From Candidatus Eiseniibacteriota bacterium (GTDB taxonomy: Bacteria > Eisenbacteria > RBG-16-71-46 > SZUA-252), in the NCBI GenBank assembly GCA_016880395.1, contig JAEHDN010000232.1, positions 1 through 11,970 of the forward strand: a stretch of 11,970 nucleotides of DNA. Direction: 5' to 3'. The notes beneath the pieces were generated by a model. The model was not told where the DNA came from, made no database searches, and saw nothing but the letters and a program-made list of their open reading frames with translations. Positions 6,132-11,970 of the stretch are shown here, in pieces. How positions within the stretch are numbered: position 1 is the stretch's first letter; every line of letters begins with the position of its first letter. A program made the position numbers and the translations under genes.

Positions 6132-8093
6132 ATGACTCGGCACGCCTCGCTTCCCATGGGAGCGGCGGCCCTGCTTCTTGGGCTCGCCCTCGTCCACGCG
6201 CCGCTCCCCCTTGTGCCGTCCGCCCGCGCGGATGGCACCGTCGAGATCCAGGAGGTCGACGAGTCGGGCCGTCCGATCGGCAAGGCCGACGCTTCGCAGG
6301 CTCCTCCGGGATCCGTCCAGATCGAGGAGCTGGATGACCAGGGCCGGGCTGTCTCGACCAAGACCACGGTCCCCATGGAGCCCTCGCACGAGCCGATCCG
6401 ACTGACCAACGAGAACGGCCAGGCGATCACACCACCCGCCGGCGCGCCCGCCGCGCACGAGGCGGTCCAGGCACAGCCCTCCCACCTCGTTCGATTCGAC
6501 GAGGCGATTTCCCAGAACGTGACCGCGATGCTCGATGAAGGACGTCAGGCGTTCCGCTACGACACCTTCGGCAGCGAGCGCTTCTGGGGCGGCGACCTCC
6601 GCCTGCACGAGGCGATCGAGGGGGTGAAGCACGGCGGCACGGGCCCCGGGCTCACACTCCGCGCCGCGCTCGCGATGGGGCTCAAGATCGATCCCGAAGG
6701 GCTCGCGCCCGAGCAGCGCGACGCGCTCGCGTCGGGCCGCGTGGACCTCGACTCTCCGGAGGTCACGCTGGAGCTGCTCCGCGCGAACGCGATCGTCGGG
6801 CTCACCGGCAACGCGGACGGCAAGGGAGGGCTCGTCTCGGTGGGGATGCAGTGCGCGCTCTGCCACTCCACCGTGGACAACTCGGTCGCTCCGGGCGTGG
6901 GCCGGAGGCTCGACGGGTGGGCGAACCGCGATCTCGACATGGGAGCGCTCATGGCGCTCGCGCCGACGCTCCAGCCGCTCGCGGAGCTGATCGGGACCAA
7001 CGAGGCCGCGCTTCGCGCCGCGCTCGCGACCTGGGGGCCTGGGAAGTTCGACCCCGCGCTCGTGCTGGATGGAAAGCTCGCGCGCCCCGACAAGAAGCCG
7101 GCGGCCGTGCTGATCCCGTCTACGTTCGGCCTCGCCGGGCTCACGCGCGCGGCGGGTCTCGGCTCCGTGGGGCACTGGCTCTCGTTCGCTTCTTCCCATG
7201 CGGCGGGCTCGATCCGCGATCCCAGGCTCGACGACGCGAAGCAGTTCCCGGTCGCGTCGCAGGCGCGCATGGGACATCTCGCGGGCGAGGCGGACGACGC
7301 GATCGCGTCGAAGCTCCCGGCGCTCGAGTTCTACCAGATCTCCATTCCGGCGCCGACGCCGCCTCCGGGCAGCTTCGACGTGGCCGCGGCCGAGCGGGGC
7401 GCCGATGTCTTCCGCGGGGCTGGACGCTGCGTCGCCTGCCACACGGAAGGGCTCACGTCCGAGCCGGGATACAACTTCCACAAGGGCGAGGAGGTTGGGA
7501 TCGACGACTTCCAGGCGGAGCGCACGCCGGAGCGCCTCTATCGTACGAAGCCGCTCCGGGGCCTGTGGTCGCACGCGAAGGGGGGCTTCTACCACGACGG
7601 CCGCTTCGCGTCGCTCCTCGACGTGGTGAGCCACTACGAGTCGGTGATGGCCCTCGGCCTCACGGACGCGCAGAAGTCGGATCTCGTCGAGTATCTGAAG
7701 TCGCTCGGTGGCGAGTCGGACCCGGCGGTCGCGAGCGCGCAGGCGCTCAACGGCACGACCGATCTCTCCTCGGGCGGGCCGGTCGAGACGTCGGTCTGGC
7801 GCATCACCGTGGGCCCGTCGCCGGCACTCCGGGGGATGCCGATCCGCGTCTCCCTCCAGGGAATCGCGACCGGAGGCGCTCCCACCGATCTCCAGACGCA
7901 GGTCCTCGACGCGACCGGGAGGCCGGTCGCGACGCTCGGGCCCTGGAGCTTCGAGCCGGCTCGAGCCGAGGCGATCGCGGTCTGGAACGGGAAGGACTCG
8001 AAGGGCCGTCCGGTCTCGGCGGGGGACTACACGGTGCGGGTCGCGGCCCCGTCCGCGGGCTACAAGCTGGACCGGGTGATCGTGCTGCGGTAG
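6132..8093 (+). CDS. Secreted two-haem c-type cytochrome, MauG/peroxidase-like C-terminal haem domain, FlgD-like C-terminus
   Basis: This 653-residue exported electron-transfer or peroxidase-like protein starts with a signal peptide (hydrophobic 9-30, cleavage probably after ARA at 33). Three short similar strands follow (about 36-100), each with an acidic centre and a GR or GQ turn. Two haem-binding motifs are present: CALCH at 241-245 and CVACH at 433-437. Downstream of the second haem, GLWSHAKGGFYHDGRF and SLLDVVSHY (about 478-502) match the conserved tail of MauG/di-haem peroxidases, and M506 is a possible axial ligand. The last 100 residues form a FlgD-like Ig domain (DATGRPVATL, VWNGKDSKGRPVSAGDY). 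The ATG has AGGAG eight bases upstream. The histidine kinase gene follows 36 bp downstream. The reaction is unproven; the first haem region is not a standard peroxidase domain. Confidence 0.85.
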   Translation: MTRHASLPMGAAALLLGLALVHAPLPLVPSARADGTVEIQEVDESGRPIGKADASQAPPGSVQIEELDDQGRAVSTKTTVPMEPSHEPIRLTNENGQAITPPAGAPAAHEAVQAQPSHLVRFDEAISQNVTAMLDEGRQAFRYDTFGSERFWGGDLRLHEAIEGVKHGGTGPGLTLRAALAMGLKIDPEGLAPEQRDALASGRVDLDSPEVTLELLRANAIVGLTGNADGKGGLVSVGMQCALCHSTVDNSVAPGVGRRLDGWANRDLDMGALMALAPTLQPLAELIGTNEAALRAALATWGPGKFDPALVLDGKLARPDKKPAAVLIPSTFGLAGLTRAAGLGSVGHWLSFASSHAAGSIRDPRLDDAKQFPVASQARMGHLAGEADDAIASKLPALEFYQISIPAPTPPPGSFDVAAAERGADVFRGAGRCVACHTEGLTSEPGYNFHKGEEVGIDDFQAERTPERLYRTKPLRGLWSHAKGGFYHDGRFASLLDVVSHYESVMALGLTDAQKSDLVEYLKSLGGESDPAVASAQALNGTTDLSSGGPVETSVWRITVGPSPALRGMPIRVSLQGIATGGAPTDLQTQVLDATGRPVATLGPWSFEPARAEAIAVWNGKDSKGRPVSAGDYTVRVAAPSAGYKLDRVIVLR

Positions 8094-8129
8094 ACCCGGG
8101 ATCGATTCCCCGTGTAGCATGGAGTTGGG

Positions 8130-9710
8130 ATGAATCACAGATCCGCACCCCCCTGGCTCGCCTATGTCGTTGCCGTCCTCGGGACCATGGGCGTCCTCGC
8201 GCTGATGCACCTCGGGGGCGCGAGAATGCTGCAGATCTCCGGCTATCTACCGCTCATGTTCCCGGTGATCCTGGCCGCGTGGCTCGGCGGACTCTGGCCC
8301 GGCATCCTCGCCACCACACTCAGCCTGACCGGCGCCGCGCTCCTCCTCCGGGAGCCCCTGGGGCAGGTTCACCTCCCGACCGCCCAGGTCCTGCTCATGC
8401 TCCTCCGCTCCCTGATCCTGGGCGTCCTGGTGAGCGTGATCCTGGAGACACTGCACCGCTCCCGGCGCCGCCTCGAGCGAGAGCGGGCCCAGCTCCAGTC
8501 CGAGATTCGGGGTCGCGACGAGGCCGAGGAGCGCGTGCGGCTCCTCAACCGGGATCTCCAGCGACGCGAGGAGGCGCTCCTGACCGCGGATCGACGCAAG
8601 GACGAGTTCCTGGCGACGCTCGCTCATGAGCTTCGGAACCCCCTCGCCCCGCTCCTGAATGGTCTCAACGTCATACGGCTTTCCGGTAACGATTCCAGGC
8701 TCGTGGCGGAGTCGCGCGAGATGATGGAGCGCCAGGTCGCCCAGATGGTGCGCCTGATCGACGATCTGCTCGACGTGTCGCGTATCACCCAGGGGAAGCT
8801 CACCCTGCAGCGGGAGCGCGCCGATCTCGCGCAGATCGTGCGCGCGGCGGTCGAGACGAGCCGCCCCCTCATCGACGCGAGGGCGCACGGCCTCGCGATC
8901 ACGCTTCCCGACGAGCCGGTCCTCGTGGACGGCGATCCCACCCGGCTCGCTCAGGTCCTCGCGAACCTTCTCAACAACGGCGCGGCCTACACGGATCGGG
9001 GCGGCAGCCTCCATCTCGTCGTGGAGGCCTCCGACGGCTGGGCGTCGATCTGCGTCCGGGACAACGGCGTGGGCATGAGCCCCGACACCCTCTCCCGCAT
9101 GTTCGATCTCTACACGCAAGCCCGCCCGGCGCGCGACGCGCAGCGCGGCGGGCTCGGGATCGGGCTGCACCTGTCGCGCCGACTCGTCGAGATGCACGGA
9201 GGGAGGCTCGAGGCGTCGAGCGACGGACCGGGGAACGGGAGCGAGTTCGTGATCCATCTGCCCGCGGCCGCCGGCACGCCGGACTCCGCGACTGACGCCG
9301 CACCCCGGTCCGACGCGCTCCCGCCCTTCGCCCGGCGCGTCGTGGTGGCGGACGACAACACCGACTCGGCCAAGAGCCTGGCCATCCTCCTCCGCATGGC
9401 CGGAGCCGATGTGCGGACCGCGCACGACGGCCCGGAGGCGCTCGAGGTGATGGGCTCGTTCGGTCCCGAGGTCGCCTTCATCGACATCGGCATGCCGGGG
9501 ATGAACGGCTATGAGGTGGCGATGGAGGCCCGCCGGCGTCCCTGGGGTGCGGCGGTCACCCTGATCGCGCTCACGGGGTGGGGACAGGACGACGACAAGA
9601 GGCTCTCTCGGGAGGCCGGGTTCGATGTTCATCTGGTGAAGCCGGTATCCGCGAGCCGGCTGCGCTCGCTCCTCGCGGATCTGACGCAGGCGGCCGCGCC
9701 CTCTACTTGA
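8130..9710 (+). CDS. Membrane hybrid sensor histidine kinase with C-terminal receiver domain
   Basis: This 526-residue sensor kinase autophosphorylates on histidine and can pass phosphate to its own receiver. Four membrane helices (about 9-28, 38-53, 56-73, 87-106) resemble a DUF4118/KdpD-type sensing region with almost no outside loop. A coiled coil (107-158) leads to the H-box FLATLAHELRNPL with H166. The ATPase part shows LLNNGAAYTDRGG (281-292, N283 in the N-box), DNGVGM (311-316) and GGLGIGLHLS (340-349). The receiver (402-520) has D408/D409, phosphoacceptor D452, T482 and K504, all intact. GGAG lies five bases before the ATG. The gene sits 36 bp after the cytochrome gene, suggesting cotranscription. 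No separate response regulator or HPt gene is nearby, so its output is unknown. The end overlaps the convergent gene by 8 bp. Confidence 0.93.
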   Translation: MNHRSAPPWLAYVVAVLGTMGVLALMHLGGARMLQISGYLPLMFPVILAAWLGGLWPGILATTLSLTGAALLLREPLGQVHLPTAQVLLMLLRSLILGVLVSVILETLHRSRRRLERERAQLQSEIRGRDEAEERVRLLNRDLQRREEALLTADRRKDEFLATLAHELRNPLAPLLNGLNVIRLSGNDSRLVAESREMMERQVAQMVRLIDDLLDVSRITQGKLTLQRERADLAQIVRAAVETSRPLIDARAHGLAITLPDEPVLVDGDPTRLAQVLANLLNNGAAYTDRGGSLHLVVEASDGWASICVRDNGVGMSPDTLSRMFDLYTQARPARDAQRGGLGIGLHLSRRLVEMHGGRLEASSDGPGNGSEFVIHLPAAAGTPDSATDAAPRSDALPPFARRVVVADDNTDSAKSLAILLRMAGADVRTAHDGPEALEVMGSFGPEVAFIDIGMPGMNGYEVAMEARRRPWGAAVTLIALTGWGQDDDKRLSREAGFDVHLVKPVSASRLRSLLADLTQAAAPST

Positions 9711-11871
9711 CCAGGACCACCCGCGCCATCTCGTCGATGGCGCTCCCCTCGGTGCCGACGAAGTAGATCCCCGACGCCAGCCGCTCGCCGTTCCCGCCTC
9801 GCCCGTCCCACGCCATCTCGCCAGCTCCGTCGATCGTCGCCGTCCAGCGGCGTACGCGCCGCCCGGTCGCGTCGTAGGCCACCATGGTGACCGAGCGCGG
9901 GTTCGTCCCGTCGGCGCGGAACGCGATGCGCAGGGGCCACGCGCCGACCGGAGAGGCCATGCGCGCCTGCACCTGCTTCTCGCCCACGATCTCGAGCGTC
10001 GCCTGCGCGCGGAATCGCTCGCCGCTCACGAGCGACCCCGTGACCTCGACCGGCTGGCGGCCCGGGTGGAGGTAGGCGAGAAGCGGCGCGAGCGGGAATC
10101 GTGCCTCGAAGCCGCGGGTCGGATCGACGGGGCCAAACGATGTTGCGGGGATCACGTCGTGGATCCGGAGTGAGGCTGCGTCGATCGAGTCCGGCGAATA
10201 GAAGAAGGCGTTGTCCGGCCGGATCCAGACCCTGACCTCGGCCCCCTTCGCCCCCACATCCAGACGCGCGGTCTGGAGCGACGCGGGGATCGAGGGCGGC
10301 CACTCGTGGCGGAACGCGCGATACGAGAAGATGCCGTCGGGAAGGGTGATCTCCTCCACCTCCGTCCCTTCCGGCGTGACCTCGGTGAGGGCCGGGCCGG
10401 TGGCCCCCCAGCCGATCACCGTGTTCCCGTTCGCCAGCCGCTGCACCGACCCCATGGCAAATCCATAGGTTTCAGGGCTGTTCCTGTACTCCCACACGAG
10501 GCTCGCCGTCTTCACCGACTCGTCGAGCGCGTACTCCACCGCCCGCGAATGGGGCGGCGTGTGGAAGTTGCCGTTGTCGAAGAGAATCACGTGGCCGTCC
10601 GGGAGCCTCCGGATCGAGTGCTGGTGGGAGAACTTCTCGGGATCGTTCACGAACGTGAAATCGTTGTTCTTGCCACCCAACCGCCAGATGATGTGCCCGT
10701 CCTCTCGGCTGATCTTCGTGATCTCGTCCATGTGGCGGCTCGAGATCAGGAGATTGCCGTCGGTGTCCTCTTCGATCGCGTTCCCGTGGGCGTAGTCGAT
10801 GGAGGCGGCGGTCAGGGAGTGGTTGACGACATCGGTGATCTGGAAGTGGTCCCAGGAGCGCCACTGGAAGATGACGTCCTTCGCCCGGTCCAGCTCCTGG
10901 ATGATGAGCCCCGTCACGACGGCGCTCGGATTGCCACCCTCCACGACAGCGCTCATATCCACGGCGCGCCCGTCGTAGGCCATCAGGAGTGCGTGGCCGT
11001 CGGGAAGGAGCTGGAGCTCGTGAAGGTCCGTGTAGTAGCCGTGGCCCACGCGGAAGCTGTCCACGACCGCGTAGTTGGCGTTCATCACGTAGAAAGCGCC
11101 CGCCGCGGCGTCGAAGTAGGAGAGCCGTCCGCAGGGCTGTACTTTGAGGTCGAGTCCCAGCCCGCCGATCTTGCGGTAGAAGACCGGCGCTCCGTCGTTG
11201 CCGAGGATCATGAGGTAGGACTGGTAGGCCGGGTCTCCGAACTTGATCGCGCTCAAGAAGAGCGACCCGTCGCCGGTCGCCCCTCCGCCCACGGCCGCGA
11301 TTGGCGGGAAGTCGGAAGGCACCGAGTCGGCCGCCATCCCGAATCCGGGCCCCGAACGCAGGGACCACGGCGCTTGCCACCGGGCCCGGGACGCTGCTCC
11401 CATCTCGACCAAGTAATCGCTCAGCACCGACGCCGGTGCAGGCTGCGGGGACGGCAGGGGCTCGAGGAAGATGGTGAACAGGAACGTGGCCTGCGGCAGC
11501 CCAATTCCCGGGAGGATCCGGATCCCCGCCTCGATCGTGCAGGTGACCGTCTCGCCCATGTCGAACGCCGTGCTCGGGCGGAAGATGATCGTCTTCCCGT
11601 CGTCGGACAGGCGCGTGATTCCATCGTGTGGCCCGGATTGCGACCCCACCGCCTGGATGATTCCGGATCGAACCGAGGCGGGATCCACGTCGGCTCCCGG
11701 CCGGACGATGATCGTGGTGCCGGGCATCTGCAGGGCCGAGCCGGGCGCGGGGGAGACGTACGCGTACGTTCCGAGCGCGTGCGGCGAGGGCCAGGCCATC
11801 GCCGCGGGCGGTGGCAACGTCGAGAGCGCGAGCGCGAGCGCGCCCGCCGGTAGAGTTGGAAAGAGGCGCAA
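9703..11871 (-). CDS. Secreted arylsulfotransferase-like propeller with N-terminal Ig-like and C-terminal FlgD-like domains
   Basis: This 722-residue exported protein is related to arylsulfate sulfotransferases (ASST), periplasmic enzymes that move sulfate between phenolic compounds through a histidine. A signal peptide (1-26, ending AMA) is followed by a Big_5/SbsA-type Ig-like domain (about 35-135). The propeller (about 195-520) shows HELQLLPDGHALLM (284-297), HGNAIEEDTDGNLLISSRH (362-380), GHIIWRLGGKNNDF (392-405) and FSHQHSIRRLPDGHVILFD (414-432). H284, H362, R379 and H418 fit the catalytic His/His/Arg/His set known for E. coli AssT; this alignment is by eye. The C-terminus (640-722) is FlgD-like: YDATGRRV, MAWDGRGGNGERLASGIYF. 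The start is TTG, with GAGG about ten bases upstream. No DsbL/DsbI-type partner is in the window. The substrate is unknown, and many relatives have no proven activity. Confidence 0.85.
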   Translation of the reverse strand: MRLFPTLPAGALALALSTLPPPAAMAWPSPHALGTYAYVSPAPGSALQMPGTTIIVRPGADVDPASVRSGIIQAVGSQSGPHDGITRLSDDGKTIIFRPSTAFDMGETVTCTIEAGIRILPGIGLPQATFLFTIFLEPLPSPQPAPASVLSDYLVEMGAASRARWQAPWSLRSGPGFGMAADSVPSDFPPIAAVGGGATGDGSLFLSAIKFGDPAYQSYLMILGNDGAPVFYRKIGGLGLDLKVQPCGRLSYFDAAAGAFYVMNANYAVVDSFRVGHGYYTDLHELQLLPDGHALLMAYDGRAVDMSAVVEGGNPSAVVTGLIIQELDRAKDVIFQWRSWDHFQITDVVNHSLTAASIDYAHGNAIEEDTDGNLLISSRHMDEITKISREDGHIIWRLGGKNNDFTFVNDPEKFSHQHSIRRLPDGHVILFDNGNFHTPPHSRAVEYALDESVKTASLVWEYRNSPETYGFAMGSVQRLANGNTVIGWGATGPALTEVTPEGTEVEEITLPDGIFSYRAFRHEWPPSIPASLQTARLDVGAKGAEVRVWIRPDNAFFYSPDSIDAASLRIHDVIPATSFGPVDPTRGFEARFPLAPLLAYLHPGRQPVEVTGSLVSGERFRAQATLEIVGEKQVQARMASPVGAWPLRIAFRADGTNPRSVTMVAYDATGRRVRRWTATIDGAGEMAWDGRGGNGERLASGIYFVGTEGSAIDEMARVVLVK
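11824..11841. repeat. Three perfect copies of a hexanucleotide in the signal peptide coding region
   Basis: GAGCGC is repeated three times without error (plus strand). On the coding strand it encodes Ala-Leu three times (residues 11-16) in the hydrophobic core of the signal peptide of the sulfotransferase-like protein. Copy-number change would lengthen or shorten the core in steps of two residues without a frameshift. Confidence 0.7.
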
Positions 11872-11970
11872 CGTCTTCGTTCCTCAGAGTCGGGTTCCAG
11901 GAAGCAGGATCGCAGACTAGCACAACATGGTTCCTCGGGCTATTCTCCGCACGTCTACGGAGTCCTACCA
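11872..11970. promoter_or_regulatory. Upstream region of the sulfotransferase-like gene
   Basis: This stretch precedes a minus-strand TTG start. CCTC at 11882-11885 is the complement of its GAGG ribosome binding site. No convincing promoter hexamers were found. A weak 5-bp stem (CTCCG/CGGAG) lies near the window end. An ATG at 11927 on the plus strand stays open to the edge for only 14 codons and has no well-spaced Shine-Dalgarno. Confidence 0.35.

Noticed and set aside
5988..8210. A 740-codon open frame on the minus strand across the cytochrome gene
   Set aside because: Its translation is Arg/Gly/Glu-rich without domains and it is exactly antisense to a gene with a signal peptide and two haem motifs; it is a high-GC shadow.
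8247..9632. A 461-codon minus-strand frame across the histidine kinase
   Set aside because: It is antisense to intact kinase and receiver motifs and its own translation shows no family features.
10306..11853. A 515-codon plus-strand frame across the sulfotransferase-like gene
   Set aside because: It is antisense to a protein with a signal peptide and conserved propeller motifs; its composition is typical of a shadow frame.
11927..11970. ATG-initiated plus-strand frame open to the window end as the start of a divergent gene
   Set aside because: Only 14 codons are visible and there is no properly spaced ribosome binding site.

Overview
The window is high-GC bacterial DNA carrying eight genes that can be supported, all apparently complete. 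The lineage cannot be fixed from the sequence. Two traits point to a soil-type lineage such as Eisenbacteria, Acidobacteriota, Gemmatimonadota or a related candidate phylum. One is a serine/threonine kinase fused through a membrane segment to a TolB/WD40-like propeller. The other is a FlgD-like Ig module at the C-terminus of two unrelated secreted proteins. No tRNA, rRNA, CRISPR array, transposase or integrase was seen.

Region 1 (1-2979) holds small soluble proteins. A CGNR zinc-finger putative regulator (minus strand) diverges from a DinB-superfamily protein (plus strand) across a 142-bp regulatory gap. A strong hairpin follows the DinB gene. A gap of about 650 bp comes next with no convincing complete gene; it contains hairpins, a short dyad, a block of lower GC and a stretch of minus-strand coding-like peptide that may be a gene remnant. 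After it, an AHSA1/SRPBCC-type protein and a DUF985 cupin lie one base apart and are probably cotranscribed.

Region 2 (2980-9710) holds three plus-strand genes for sensing and redox proteins. They are a transmembrane serine/threonine kinase with an outside propeller, a secreted two-haem c-type cytochrome with a FlgD-like C-terminal domain, and, 36 bp further on, a membrane hybrid histidine kinase with a fused receiver. The short gap suggests that the cytochrome and histidine kinase are cotranscribed, so a link between periplasmic redox chemistry and signalling is a reasonable but untested idea.

Region 3 (9703-11970) holds a minus-strand gene for a secreted arylsulfotransferase-like propeller with an N-terminal Ig-like domain and a C-terminal FlgD-like domain. 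Its stop codon overlaps the end of the histidine kinase gene tail to tail by 8 bp. The most notable observations are the FlgD-like tail shared by the cytochrome and the sulfotransferase-like protein, the cytochrome/histidine-kinase pair, and the unexplained 1351-2002 gap. Nothing here can be proved from sequence alone to be a new system.
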